Origin: an uncultured Acidimicrobiales bacterium
Lineage (GTDB): Bacteria; Actinomycetota; Acidimicrobiia; Acidimicrobiales; SZUA-35
Length of the DNA: 64,000 bases
Assembly (NCBI GenBank): GCA_937922805.1
Contig: CALAJV010000006.1
Span: 62,001 to 126,000 of the forward strand
Direction of reading: 5' to 3'
The notes beneath the pieces are model-generated. The model did not search any database and was not told where the DNA came from. It was given only the letters and a program-made list of their open reading frames with translations. A program made the translations under genes and the position numbers. Shown here one piece after another: positions 39,812 through 48,995 of the stretch; the stretch's first letter is position 1, and every line of letters starts with the position of its first letter.

Positions 39812-39965
39812 ACGCTCTCTCACGCCTGTTCTGGGCCAAATCCAGCGGCATCTAACCCACTGGTGGTCAAATCTACGGTAGCGCCATAGAGGCACCAATT
39901 GGTCGCGACGCTACAGTCGCATTGCCAGTTTCGGTCACTGGTTCTCGATATCGAACCAGCATTTT

Positions 39966-41141
39966 TCATCGTTGCTCGACAATTTTGGTCGTAGTCGCTC
40001 TAGCCGCACGGTCGGCGGCAAGGACCGACTCAAGACTGTCCGCAGGCTGGTTGTCGTAACGATCCATGGTGGATGAAATCACACTAGATATATCGGCCCA
40101 TCCGAGGCGAGAATGAAGGAACGCGTCTACAGCGACTTCATTGGCCGCACTTAGCCAAGCCGGAGCTGTGCCGCCGGCGCGACCGGCTTCGAAAGCCAAA
40201 CTCAGGCAGGGGAAAGCCTCATAGTCGGGTGGCTCAAAATCTAGCCGTTTGACCTCACCCCAATTGATTCGGCCAAACGCAGCCGGATACCGATCGGGGA
40301 ACGCCAAGGCGTAAGCGATCGGCAGTTTCATATCTGGCTCCGACAGTTGGGCAATCGTTGAGCCGTCGGAGTAGGTGACCATCGAATGGACGATCGACTG
40401 GGGGTGCACGACAACTTCGATCTGATCAAGCTCGACACCAACGCCATCAAGCCCGGCTGGCGTTCCAAAGAGCTCGAACGCTTCGATAACTTCAAGCCCT
40501 TTGTTCATGAGCGTCGATGAGTCGATCGTAATTTTGGGACCCATCGACCACGTCGGGTGGGCCAATGCCTGTTCAATTGTCACCGATCGAAGCTCGTCCC
40601 GATTCATACCTCGGAACGGTCCGCCTGAGGCACTGAGCTGTATCGAATCGACTCGATCCGGATTGTTGTTAGCTCGAAGGCACTGATGAATGGCGGCATG
40701 CTCGCTATCGACAGGAACGAGCTCGGCTCCCGGAGTCGCTCGGGCTTTTTGCACGACCGGCCCAGCCGCAATCAACGATTCCTTGTTGGCCAACGCTAGG
40801 CGCTTGCCTGCGTTCAGACAGGCCAACGTCACCGGCAATCCGGCGAAACCGACAACACCGTTGACCGTTACGTCCGCCGTTTCCGCGATCTGTGCCATCG
40901 CCTCCGGCCCGTCGATCACCGCTGTTCCGTTTGGCACTCGTCGACGAAGCTCATCGACCTTTGTTTGGTCGCCGATTGCAACCACGCCGGGCCGCAAAAG
41001 CTCGGCTTGTCTGACTAAGTCGTCTAGCCGAGTTCCTGTGGCCAACGCCACGACGTTGTAGTTTTCTGGATTAGCGGCAACGACATCAATCGTCTGCGTA
41101 CCAATCGAACCAGTTGAGCCTGCTATCGCTACGGAGATCAC
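39966..41141 (-). CDS. dxr: 1-deoxy-D-xylulose 5-phosphate reductoisomerase
   Basis: Dxr makes methylerythritol phosphate, the committed step of the MEP pathway. The 391 residues show the NADPH motif AGSTGSIGTQT at the N-terminus, ALANKESLI, the metal-site VDSEHAAIHQCL, the SASGGPFR loop and HPTWSMGPKITIDSSTLMNKG. Length is standard. The start is GTG. It lies 31 bases after cdsA. Confidence 0.96.
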   Translation of the reverse strand: MISVAIAGSTGSIGTQTIDVVAANPENYNVVALATGTRLDDLVRQAELLRPGVVAIGDQTKVDELRRRVPNGTAVIDGPEAMAQIAETADVTVNGVVGFAGLPVTLACLNAGKRLALANKESLIAAGPVVQKARATPGAELVPVDSEHAAIHQCLRANNNPDRVDSIQLSASGGPFRGMNRDELRSVTIEQALAHPTWSMGPKITIDSSTLMNKGLEVIEAFELFGTPAGLDGVGVELDQIEVVVHPQSIVHSMVTYSDGSTIAQLSEPDMKLPIAYALAFPDRYPAAFGRINWGEVKRLDFEPPDYEAFPCLSLAFEAGRAGGTAPAWLSAANEVAVDAFLHSRLGWADISSVISSTMDRYDNQPADSLESVLAADRAARATTTKIVEQR

Positions 41142-41172
41142 GTCTTCACGCTACCTCCGCTACGAAAGCGTT

Positions 41173-43047
41173 CTATGAGAACAAGCTGAAAACCAGCGCG
41201 AGATAGTAAGCACCAGGCAAAGCAAACAGCAACCCGTCGACCCGGTCCAAGACGCCGCCGTGACCCGGCAACAGCGTGCCCATATCTTTTACGCCCAGAT
41301 CCCGTTTAACTAGCGATTCAGCTAGATCTCCAATTGGGGCGAGAACTCCGACAACCACTCCCAAACAAAGCGCAGCCAGGATAGATTCGTCCCAAATCGA
41401 ACCGACCTCGGTAAGTCCCAGAGCTAGTCCAACAAACACAGCGGCGAAGAAGCCAGACAAGGTTCCTTCCCAAGTCTTGTTTGGGCTCACATGGTGCAGC
41501 GGCTTACTACCAAAAGACTTTCCGCCGATGTAGGCCACCGTGTCTGACGCAACGGTTATTAGCACCGTGGCGGCCAATAGCTCGATGCCTCCAGATTCCC
41601 GAAGCATCAGACCAGCGAAGCCAGCCAGTCCACCAATCCAAAGGATTCCTTTGAGAGTGAGGCTCATATTCAAAACTGGTCGCTCAAAGTCGGCGCCGAC
41701 TAGGTACCACAATGCGCTAAAGACGACGGCAAGCCCAACTATAAGTGGGAAGGCAGCATCGCCTCGGTAAAACGCAGCCGCAGGAACTGCGACCGTACCA
41801 ACGGCACCAAGCAGTGTTGCTGGTCGAAGCCCAGCCAAACGCATGGCATTGAACAATTCAAGGACGGCCAGTAATGCAACCACTGAAACCAAAGCCAGCA
41901 TCGCTTGTGGGCCCAGAATCAGAGCGCCAATGACTAGCACGGCCAAGCCAACACCTACAGCTATGGCCTTCGGTAAGTCCCGACCGCTGTCTTGCGAACC
42001 AAGACCAGATGCATGCTGATCTGGTCGAGGATTTTGCTGCTGATGCACCTGGTGATCGGGATCAACTGGGACTGAGCCGCTTGGTGGACGTTCGTCGTTT
42101 GGATTCGGGCGTTGCGTGCGATCATCGAACACACTGTCTCGCTCGGGCCGGGGCTGCTCGGGCCGACCCGACGATCTGGCCGGATCCGGCGTCGGCTGGC
42201 GGGGTGAAGGGCTTGGCTTCTCCGGAGCTGGCATAGGCTGCCTAGCCTGGGGCGACGGCTGCCGAGGTGGCGGTGTTGACTGCCTACCTTGGGGAGACGG
42301 TTGACGAGGAGGAGGGCTTCCTTTTACTCCGTTGTCAGACCACAGTTCGTTTGTTGTTGCATCGGTGCCTGGCCGTTGGGTTACTCGTGAACGAGGAACC
42401 GGACCAGTCCGACGCTTGATCGGCTGAGGGGGTGTAGGCGTCGGCCGCGATTGGGATAGATCGGCACGCCCATTGGGCGGATTCTCCACCGGTCTCGGTT
42501 GGGGCGCCGGGCGCGAGGCATCTCGAGCACCCGCCGGTTTCGGGGTGGATGTCCGCGCTGTTGGCCTTCCCTCAGGCGTCGGCGCTGGAGGCGGACTTAC
42601 TCGCCGAGTCGATTCTTTGGCCGTTCGGTAGGCACCGTCTTCTTCCGGCTCATTGACGCTTCCGGAACTATTATCGATTGACTCGGTTTCAGCAAAGACG
42701 TCAGACAAGTCCGGCCCGGACCACGACGTGTCGCCGCCCTGCCAACTTGGCCCTTCGACATTGCCCCAAAGTCCTGCTTTCTCGTCGCTTCCAAGCACGG
42801 CCGGAATTTGGCCAGTGGGCGGCGCAGTCCAGTGTTGCAGCCCAGCCGCCTCGGCATCAGCAGCTGCTTTCACTTCAGCATGGGTTGCGCCGTCGCTTAG
42901 ATCGATTTCTTGCTCGCCACGAATAACGGGAATCTTCCCGAATGAATCGCTGTCTTTTTCAGGCGCTGGTTCGAACAAATCAAAAATGCTCTGCGAATTG
43001 TCGCCAGCAGGTTGATCTTGTGAGCCTCTTCGTTTCCTATCGGCCAT
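41173..43047 (-). CDS. cdsA: Phosphatidate cytidylyltransferase with large Pro-rich N-terminal extension
   Basis: The C-terminal 270 residues are CdsA, which makes CDP-diacylglycerol from phosphatidate and CTP: multiple membrane helices, YIGGKSFGSKPLHHVSPNKTWEG, then the signature KRDLGVKDMGTLLPGHGGVLDR. The first 350 residues are a hydrophilic region rich in Pro, Arg, Ser, Gln and Asp with repeated PPRQPSPQ-type units; normal CdsA proteins are about 270-300 residues. I choose ATG 43047 (AAAGG seven bases upstream; 624 residues); a TTG at 43119 is possible. The extension would lie in the cytoplasm. Product and function of the extension are unknown. Confidence 0.92.
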   Translation of the reverse strand: MADRKRRGSQDQPAGDNSQSIFDLFEPAPEKDSDSFGKIPVIRGEQEIDLSDGATHAEVKAAADAEAAGLQHWTAPPTGQIPAVLGSDEKAGLWGNVEGPSWQGGDTSWSGPDLSDVFAETESIDNSSGSVNEPEEDGAYRTAKESTRRVSPPPAPTPEGRPTARTSTPKPAGARDASRPAPQPRPVENPPNGRADLSQSRPTPTPPQPIKRRTGPVPRSRVTQRPGTDATTNELWSDNGVKGSPPPRQPSPQGRQSTPPPRQPSPQARQPMPAPEKPSPSPRQPTPDPARSSGRPEQPRPERDSVFDDRTQRPNPNDERPPSGSVPVDPDHQVHQQQNPRPDQHASGLGSQDSGRDLPKAIAVGVGLAVLVIGALILGPQAMLALVSVVALLAVLELFNAMRLAGLRPATLLGAVGTVAVPAAAFYRGDAAFPLIVGLAVVFSALWYLVGADFERPVLNMSLTLKGILWIGGLAGFAGLMLRESGGIELLAATVLITVASDTVAYIGGKSFGSKPLHHVSPNKTWEGTLSGFFAAVFVGLALGLTEVGSIWDESILAALCLGVVVGVLAPIGDLAESLVKRDLGVKDMGTLLPGHGGVLDRVDGLLFALPGAYYLALVFSLFS

Positions 43048-43271
43048 GAACTTGCCTTTCTCCACCGTGCTGTCACCGAAACTGTCGCGTTGCGAGTGTT
43101 CGTTGTGAGTTTGCGTCAATTCAATTCAGGAGCGAATTAACTAGGTGGTGCTCCCCCATCTCCACGAGATCCTCATCCCCGAGATAGTAATGCAGACTGT
43201 CTGCCAGATTCCTCTTTAGTACACGTCACTTGTAGTTAGTTCAAATCCCGAGATAGAACCTGGGACTATCG

Positions 43272-43838
43272 CTACACCTCAAGAAGTTCTTCTTCTTTGC
43301 TCGAAAGTACCTCGTCAACGGTGCCTTCGCTTGTCTGAGTAATTTTGTCTAAGTCTTTTTCGGCCCGAGTTAGTTCGTCGGCACTCAGCTGATTGTCTTT
43401 TTCAGCTGCTTCCAGATCTCGTCGAGCCTCTCGTCGGATATTTCGAATTGCGATCCGGCCATCTTCGGCCATCTTTTTTACTATTCGGACTAACTCTTTG
43501 CGCCGTTCTTCGGTTAGCGGAGGAAAGTTCAGCCGGAGAGAGCGCCCATCGTTGCTTGGCTGTAGACCAAGGTCAGATGTTCGAATCGCCCGTTCACAGG
43601 CTTCCAAATTTGCCGGATCATGGGGGGTGACAATAAGTTGGCGAGCTTCAGGAACCGCTACCGATGCCACTTCAACCATCCGTACATCGACGCCATACGC
43701 TTCGACTGTCAATTTTTCTACCAACTGGGGCGCTGCTCGCCCGCTTCTGATTGAAGCAAACTCCTCTCGCGAGTGGGAAATTGCTTTGTCCATTCGCTCT
43801 TTTGCATCGATCAGTACTAACTCTGCGAACTCGCTCAT
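43272..43838 (-). CDS. frr: Ribosome recycling factor
   Basis: RRF splits post-termination ribosomes together with EF-G. The 188 residues show the family core: [66 protein letters not shown]. Its ATG overlaps the pyrH stop by four bases, the usual pyrH-frr coupling. The 224 bases after it lead into cdsA. Confidence 0.96.
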   Translation of the reverse strand: MSEFAELVLIDAKERMDKAISHSREEFASIRSGRAAPQLVEKLTVEAYGVDVRMVEVASVAVPEARQLIVTPHDPANLEACERAIRTSDLGLQPSNDGRSLRLNFPPLTEERRKELVRIVKKMAEDGRIAIRNIRREARRDLEAAEKDNQLSADELTRAEKDLDKITQTSEGTVDEVLSSKEEELLEV

Positions 43839-44566
43839 TGCACCATCGTACCGATCGACTCACCGCACAGTAGACCGCGCAAGTTCCCTTCGGCCATGAT
43901 GTCAAAGACCACTATTGGTAGGTTGTTTTCCTTAGCGTGGGTAATCGCGGTGGAATCCATGACTCGGAGGTCCCTATTCAGGATGTCCAAGTAGGTCAAA
44001 TTGTCGATCCGAGTAGCGTCAGGGTTCTTACGGGGGTCATCGGTGTAGATCCCGTCTACCCCGCCGTGGGTTCCTTTTAGCAGCACATCAGCGTCGACCT
44101 CGACGGCGCGCAGCGCAGCTGTTGTGTCGGTGGTGAAAAATGGGTTACCGGTACCGGCCGCAAAGATTACTACCCTGTTTTTCTCCAAGTGGCGGATAGC
44201 TTTGCGGCGGATGTACTCCTCGGCAACTTGCGGCATCCGAATGGCCGACTGGAGTCGAGTTGGGACTTCTTTCTGCTCCAACACGTCCTGCAACGCCAGA
44301 GCGTTCATGACGGTAGCGAGCATTCCCATATAGTCGGCCTGCGCTCGGTCGAGTCCGCCTTCCGAGCCCGTTATCCCCCGCCAGAAGTTGCCGCCACCGA
44401 CGACGATGGCTACCTCGACCCCAAGGGAACCCCTGATATCGATGATGTCATCGGTGATCCGCTCGATCACCTTCCCATCAATACCAAACCCTTTGTCGCC
44501 AGCGAATGCTTCGCCTGACAACTTGAGCAGAATTCGCCGCCAACGCGGCGTCGTAGCTTCGGTCAT
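43835..44566 (-). CDS. pyrH: UMP kinase
   Basis: PyrH phosphorylates UMP to UDP. The 243 residues carry the amino-acid-kinase-fold motifs [23 protein letters not shown], the [14 protein letters not shown] loop and the late [12 protein letters not shown] segment. An AGGAG ribosome binding site stands seven bases ahead of the ATG. It is separated from tsf by 74 bases holding an inverted repeat. Confidence 0.96.
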   Translation of the reverse strand: MTEATTPRWRRILLKLSGEAFAGDKGFGIDGKVIERITDDIIDIRGSLGVEVAIVVGGGNFWRGITGSEGGLDRAQADYMGMLATVMNALALQDVLEQKEVPTRLQSAIRMPQVAEEYIRRKAIRHLEKNRVVIFAAGTGNPFFTTDTTAALRAVEVDADVLLKGTHGGVDGIYTDDPRKNPDATRIDNLTYLDILNRDLRVMDSTAITHAKENNLPIVVFDIMAEGNLRGLLCGESIGTMVQ

Positions 44567-44602
44567 TCTGAGCTCCTATGGCGATTGATCCAGGCCCGCT
44601 AG

Positions 44603-44638
44603 GACCTTTGGAGAGACTAGCACTTACTAGCAAAGGTC
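44603..44638 (-). terminator. Inverted repeat after tsf (possible U-less terminator or attenuator)
   Basis: GACCTTTG (44603-44610) and CAAAGGTC (44631-44638) are perfect eight-base complements enclosing two CTAG boxes that can pair inside. It begins two bases after the tsf stop. No U-run follows on the minus strand. It may cut transcription of pyrH-frr relative to rpsB-tsf, or be an RNA processing or stability element. Confidence 0.45.
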
Positions 44639-44640
44639 GA

Positions 44641-45426
44641 TCAGGCTGACCCAACGCTGGCGAACACGAATCGGTTGATCTTGCCTTCACCGATTTTGGT
44701 AGCAACCGTTTCTTTCTCGCCAAACACACCTTGTTCGAGAAGCACGCGCTCCCCGAGCCAAGAGTTCAGGCGACCTTCAACGATTTTTGGCCATGCTTGT
44801 TCCGGTTTACCTTCGCCCTTGGTGATCTCCAGAAGGGCAGCGCGCTCTTTTTCGACTTCAGCTTCGGGAACCTCTTCGCGGCTGAGGTAGGTCGGCTTGG
44901 CAAACGCAATATGCATGGCGATCTCGTGAAGGAGTTCTTCGTTAACACCTTCGGCTTCGATCAGAACGCCCGCTTTGCCTCCACCATGAATGTATGCGTC
45001 GATGGCGCCACCCGGTGGAAGGTCGAACTTAACGATTGGACCGAAGTCGATGTTTTCCTTGACCGTCAGTTTGAGGTCTTCGATCTCGGCATCTTTTTCG
45101 CTGACCGCTTCTGGGCCTTTGGCCAGAACAAGCTCAGCCAACTCGTTGGCCAGCGTTATGAACTCGTCAGACTTGGCCGCAAAGTCGGTTTCTGACTTTA
45201 GGTGCACCAAAGAGGCTCCGCTGTCGTTTTGGGCGACAACGATCAGACCTTCGGAGTTGTCTCGGTCACTACGGCTCGCTGCCTTAGCTAAACCCTTTTC
45301 TCGGAGTACTTGAACAGCGCCATCAAAGTCGCCGTCGGCCTCGGTGAGCGCTTTCTTGGCGTCCATCATCCCGGCCCCAGTTGCCTGTCGAAGCTCCTGA
45401 ACATCTTTTGCTGTAATTGCTGCCAT
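44641..45426 (-). CDS. tsf: Elongation factor Ts
   Basis: EF-Ts recycles EF-Tu by nucleotide exchange. The 261 residues begin with VQELRQATGAGMMDAKKALTEADGDFD, the family N-terminal module, and include LVHLKSETDFAAKSDEF and MHIAFAKPTYLSREEVP, with a helical C-terminal portion. AGGAAG precedes the ATG. It follows rpsB by 140 bases, which contain a small CTTCC/GGAAG hairpin at 45545-45561. Confidence 0.96.
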   Translation of the reverse strand: MAAITAKDVQELRQATGAGMMDAKKALTEADGDFDGAVQVLREKGLAKAASRSDRDNSEGLIVVAQNDSGASLVHLKSETDFAAKSDEFITLANELAELVLAKGPEAVSEKDAEIEDLKLTVKENIDFGPIVKFDLPPGGAIDAYIHGGGKAGVLIEAEGVNEELLHEIAMHIAFAKPTYLSREEVPEAEVEKERAALLEITKGEGKPEQAWPKIVEGRLNSWLGERVLLEQGVFGEKETVATKIGEGKINRFVFASVGSA

Positions 45427-45566
45427 TTCGTTTCTTCCTACGTACTCGTTCGAACTTTGTCTATCACAATGCCTAGCTACCTACCGGGGCAAGCAGCACA
45501 ATTGAATTGACTCCGCCACCGAATGTTCACGGGGCGGGCCATGACCTTCCTATTTCGGAAGCAAAA

Positions 45567-46628
45567 TTACGCTTCAGAATCGCCTTCAGCGGCGGGAGCT
45601 TCAGCCGGGGCTGGTGTCACGTCGGCTTCAGGAGCCGCAGCAACCTCAGTAGCCGGCGCAGCGTCGGGGGCTACTGTCTCCTCAGCAACCGGAGCCGCTT
45701 CAGGAGCCGAGGCCGCTTCAGTAACTGGGGCTGCTTCAGGAGCCGAGGCCGCTTCAGCAACCGGAGCCGCTTCAGGAGCCGAGGCCGTGGCCTCTGCTTG
45801 TGCAGCGGCAATGCGGGCCTCGCGGGCCGCAGCGTCTGCCGCAGCAGCTTGGCGGGCCTGATCTTGCTCAGCGGCGATAGCTGCTTCTTCTTCTGCAGTT
45901 CGCTCTGCCGGTGGTGCCTGGCTGACGCCGGACTTACGGGCCGCAATTATCTTGCCTTCGGCCACTGCTTCGGCGATTACTCGCGTCATCAGTTCAGCCG
46001 ATCGGATGGCGTCGTCGTTTCCTGGAATTGGATAGGTGATGAGATCGGGGTCGCAGTTGGTATCAACAACGGCCACGATCGGTAAACCGAGCTTTCGAGC
46101 TTCGGTTACCGCTGTGTGCTCAATGATCGTGTCAACGATAAAGACCACGTCGGGAAGCTTACCCATCGTCTTTATTCCACCAATGTTGCGATGGAGCTTT
46201 TCGAGTTCACGGCTGTATTTGAGAGCCTCTTTTTTAGGCATTTCTTCGAACTCACCAGCAGATTGCATTCGCTCGTACTCGAGCATTTTGGCTACACGCT
46301 TCGAGATGGTCTGGTGGTTGGTGAGCATGCCGCCGAGCCAACGCTGGTCGACAAATGGCATGCCAACGGACAGCGCTTTTTGACGAATAGGTTCTTGGGC
46401 TTGCTTCTTCGTTCCTACGAAAAGTACTGATCCGCCATCGGCGACAGTATCGCGAACAAAGGCGTACGCAGTTTCGATTCGGCGCAGCGTCTCTTCTAGA
46501 TCGATGATGTAGACGCCGTTGCGGTCTCCGTGGATGAACCGCTTCATCTTGGGGTTCCATCGACGGGTCTGATGACCAAAATGGACGCCCGCTTCGAGCA
46601 TTTGCCTCATGGTGACTACTGGTGTCAC
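45567..46628 (-). CDS. rpsB: 30S ribosomal protein S2 with repeat-built Ala/Pro/Glu tail
   Basis: S2 belongs to the small subunit near the S1 and mRNA exit region. Residues 1-240 are typical: [51 protein letters not shown] and [23 protein letters not shown]. Then an Ala/Glu-rich helix and about 80 residues of Ala/Pro/Glu repeats follow, making 353 residues against about 240-270 in most bacteria. The start is GTG at 46628 with GGAGGAA close upstream; the ATG at codon 7 would be internal. It leads the rpsB-tsf pair; 193 bases separate it from the lipoprotein gene upstream. Confidence 0.96.
   Translation of the reverse strand: MTPVVTMRQMLEAGVHFGHQTRRWNPKMKRFIHGDRNGVYIIDLEETLRRIETAYAFVRDTVADGGSVLFVGTKKQAQEPIRQKALSVGMPFVDQRWLGGMLTNHQTISKRVAKMLEYERMQSAGEFEEMPKKEALKYSRELEKLHRNIGGIKTMGKLPDVVFIVDTIIEHTAVTEARKLGLPIVAVVDTNCDPDLITYPIPGNDDAIRSAELMTRVIAEAVAEGKIIAARKSGVSQAPPAERTAEEEAAIAAEQDQARQAAAADAAAREARIAAAQAEATASAPEAAPVAEAASAPEAAPVTEAASAPEAAPVAEETVAPDAAPATEVAAAPEADVTPAPAEAPAAEGDSEA
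45691..45786 (-). repeat. 36-base tandem repeats in the rpsB tail
   Basis: Two full 36-base units (45691-45726, 45727-45762) and a partial third (45763-45786) encode the 12-residue unit [12 protein letters not shown] and variants. The repeat keeps frame and may vary in copy number. Confidence 0.85.
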
Positions 46629-46821
46629 GTTTATTCCTCCGGTTAGGTGGCCCGATCTGCTCGTTGCCCGCTTAGTTGCGAACTGTCGAGACCGTGGATT
46701 TAGATCGAACGTATTGGTTAGTTGTTAGGGTTTTGGCTTCATTCCAGGGAATTGGCCATCTGCTACCCTATCAGCTGCCAACTCCGATCCGACGGGCCCG
46801 TACGCTCCTACCTTTCGGTCA

Positions 46822-47466
46822 TCACCGCCTACTACTAAGCGGCACTAACCGAACTAGACTGTTGCACTGGTCGAGGAACGGCTGCGGATCGAGATATCTA
46901 CCTGAGTCCCTCACGGTCAGGTGAAACCCGGTCGAGGCATGGCCAAGGAGCTCTCCCTGAGAAACTGTTTCCCCGGCAAAGACTTCGTTGTCAGCCAGGT
47001 ACGCGTAAGTCAGTTTGAGTCCATCGACGTGGCGAATCACTACAAACCGATTGCCACCGACGGGACCAGCAAACACAACCTCGCCGGCCTGGATTGCAAC
47101 CACTGGTTCACCGCCAACGGTTCCAAACTCAAGACCGCGGTTGCCAGCCGAATACTCGTTGTTTGGCCGTCGGAACCGGTCGACGATTTCAGCTTCGACT
47201 GGTTTAATCCAACGAGGTACACATGGTTCGGCTGACGGGCCGGCGCTGATATCTCCGCCTTTGTCGTGTATCGACCACGTTGACTCAAAGCTCGACGACG
47301 GGGTTAGCCCCCGTTGGTTGATTGTATTGTCCTGGTCCCTGGCTGACGGCAGGTCGACCTGATTGCCGAATGGGCCGGTATCGGGTCGGGGGCTCGATTG
47401 ACACCCGCTGGTCAAGACGATGCAGGCCAAAGCCAATAAGACCATCCGATTCGGGGAACAAGCCAT
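46822..47466 (-). CDS. Lipoprotein with degenerate LytM/M23 domain
   Basis: The 214-residue protein has a lipoprotein signal with lipobox LTSGC (Cys22), a disordered stretch, and a C-terminal M23/LytM fold (about residues 90-205): NRGLEFG, VVAIQAGEVVFAGPVGGNRFVVIRHVDGLKLTYAYL, GETVSQGELLGHASTGFHLTV. Active M23 peptidases bind zinc with H-x3-D, an H in YAHL, and HxH; here these read N-x3-E, YAYL and HLT, so nearly all ligands are gone. It is therefore probably a non-catalytic peptidoglycan-binding or hydrolase-regulating protein, like EnvC- or NlpD-type LytM factors. GAGGAG precedes the ATG. M23 genes next to rpsB are found in other actinobacteria (for example Rv2891), which supports the family call. 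Confidence 0.82.
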   Translation of the reverse strand: MACSPNRMVLLALACIVLTSGCQSSPRPDTGPFGNQVDLPSARDQDNTINQRGLTPSSSFESTWSIHDKGGDISAGPSAEPCVPRWIKPVEAEIVDRFRRPNNEYSAGNRGLEFGTVGGEPVVAIQAGEVVFAGPVGGNRFVVIRHVDGLKLTYAYLADNEVFAGETVSQGELLGHASTGFHLTVRDSGRYLDPQPFLDQCNSLVRLVPLSSRR

Positions 47467-47716
47467 CGAGGCTCCTCTACGACCGCTATCGAAACCGGAC
47501 GACCCATGCTGATCATCGAATCCGTAGTCAACGCCTGCCCAGCAGCGTCTCGTTGGAGAGTAGTGCAGCCCGGACGGTCAAACTCGTCGGCGAGGCCCGA
47601 ACCGCATACTGTACCGGGCCAGACCGCTAAGAATTCAGTTGGTCTTCGACCTTGCCTGTTTCAACTTCTCGGCTACACGATCGCGTCAGCGAGAATGTAA
47701 GCCATCACAATGGGCC

Positions 47717-47742
47717 GCCGTTGCGACTTGCCGAACAACGGC
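47717..47742 (-). terminator. Stem-loop just after whiG
   Basis: GCCGTTG (47717-47723) and CAACGGC (47736-47742) form a perfect seven-base stem with a 12-base loop starting seven bases after the whiG stop. There is no U-run, as in many actinobacterial terminators. The remaining 240 bases up to the lipoprotein gene show no gene. Confidence 0.45.
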
Positions 47743-47749
47743 CTGAGAA

Positions 47750-48835
47750 TTAGGCCGGTTCCCGTTCGGCTGCGCTCAGCCTTGATCGAAGTTGGATAAC
47801 TGCTTTGGTGTGTATCTGGCAAACTCGACTCTCGGTAACGCCGAGAACCCGTCCGATTTCAGCGAGCGTCAAATTTTCGTAGTAGTAGAGGGTCAGAACG
47901 ATCTTTTCTCGTTCGTTCATTTTGTTGATCGCTTCGGCCAACAACTGACGGGTTTCAACTCGCTCGTAGGTTGTTCCGGGGCCGTCTCGACGATCGGCCA
48001 GCGTGTCTCCGAAGGTCAGGCTGTCGCTTCCGTTGAACGACAGCATTTCGTCGAGCGCTACCATTCCGAGGGACCCGATTTGCTTGTAGATAGCCGACAG
48101 CTGGGTTGACGTCATGTTCAGCTCTTCAGCGATCTCCTCATCGGTTGGAGCTCGATGGAGCTTCGCTTCAAGACGGGTCATTGCCCGCTCAAGCGTCTTC
48201 GACTTCGACCGTACCGATCGTGGAACCCAGTCGATGGAGCGGAGTTCATCGAGCACGGCGCCTTTGATACGCGAGATGGCGTAGGTCTCAAATTTGAAGC
48301 CACGTTCCGGATCAAACTTGGTGATTGCGTCGATCAGCCCGAACATCCCGTAGCTGGCTAAATCAGCCTGGTCTACGTTTTGTGGTAATCCGGCCGCAAT
48401 ACGACTGGCCACATATTTGACCAAAGGTGCGTAGTAGACGATGAGCTCGTCACGGTCGGATTGAGCGTCGGTGCGCTTAAACCGCGCCCACGCTGCATCA
48501 AGTTCATTGTCATTGTCAATTGCCACGAGTCCCGCCAAGGTGAGTGGAGTGCCATCTGTCGAAGCGATAGGCGATTGTTTGCCTTGCCCTCGCTCCCACT
48601 CTCCGTCGGAGCTAAACCACCTAAAGTGAGTCTCCGAATTGGAATCTGTGGCAATTGACTGTTTTTGAACCTTCTGACCCAGGCCCTGGCCTGAATCTAA
48701 ATTTAGATTTGAGCCTTGGTTCTGGTTGGTGTTTGGTTTTTGGTGGGCGCGTCCTGGCTGCTTTGGGTCGATTGAACGACTCCTAAAGCCAAGAATGTCT
48801 AAATAGCGGTCACGTGCGGCGGCAGTCACGACCAT
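47750..48835 (-). CDS. whiG: WhiG/FliA-family RNA polymerase sigma factor
   Basis: This sigma-70 family member (361 residues) belongs to the FliA/WhiG group. Region 2 starts near residue 120 (LIVYYAPLVKYVASRIAAGLP, DLASYGMFGLIDAITKFDPERGFKFETYAISRIKGA), region 3 has DWVPRSVRSKSKTLE, and region 4 ends with TLAEIGRVLGVTESRVCQIHTKA. WhiG controls sporulation genes in Streptomyces; here no flagellar or sporulation gene is in view, so the regulon is unknown. Residues 1-110 are an Asn/Gln/Ser-rich extension not seen in typical WhiG (about 280 residues). The true start could lie further in, for instance at a GTG or TTG near the LAGLVAIDNDNEL segment. Position next to dprA-comM and near rpsB matches Streptomyces. 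Confidence 0.92.
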   Translation of the reverse strand: MVVTAAARDRYLDILGFRSRSIDPKQPGRAHQKPNTNQNQGSNLNLDSGQGLGQKVQKQSIATDSNSETHFRWFSSDGEWERGQGKQSPIASTDGTPLTLAGLVAIDNDNELDAAWARFKRTDAQSDRDELIVYYAPLVKYVASRIAAGLPQNVDQADLASYGMFGLIDAITKFDPERGFKFETYAISRIKGAVLDELRSIDWVPRSVRSKSKTLERAMTRLEAKLHRAPTDEEIAEELNMTSTQLSAIYKQIGSLGMVALDEMLSFNGSDSLTFGDTLADRRDGPGTTYERVETRQLLAEAINKMNEREKIVLTLYYYENLTLAEIGRVLGVTESRVCQIHTKAVIQLRSRLSAAEREPA

Positions 48836-48995
48836 AGAGGGTAGCGGTCTAACCGCAGAGAGTGACGCTTACGGATTGGATTTATCCAGATCTTCTGGAC
48901 TACTGCTCCGACGCTAACATCAGTCCCGGCGTTGGCCGTTTTGCCCATTTCGGTCAACAGACAGAAAGCGTTCGAACCGTCATCGGCCCCGGATC

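Noticed and set aside
43235-43260. A GTTCAAATCC sequence resembling a tRNA T-loop upstream of cdsA
   Set aside because: The flanking five-base arms do not pair and no acceptor, D or anticodon arm can be built around it.
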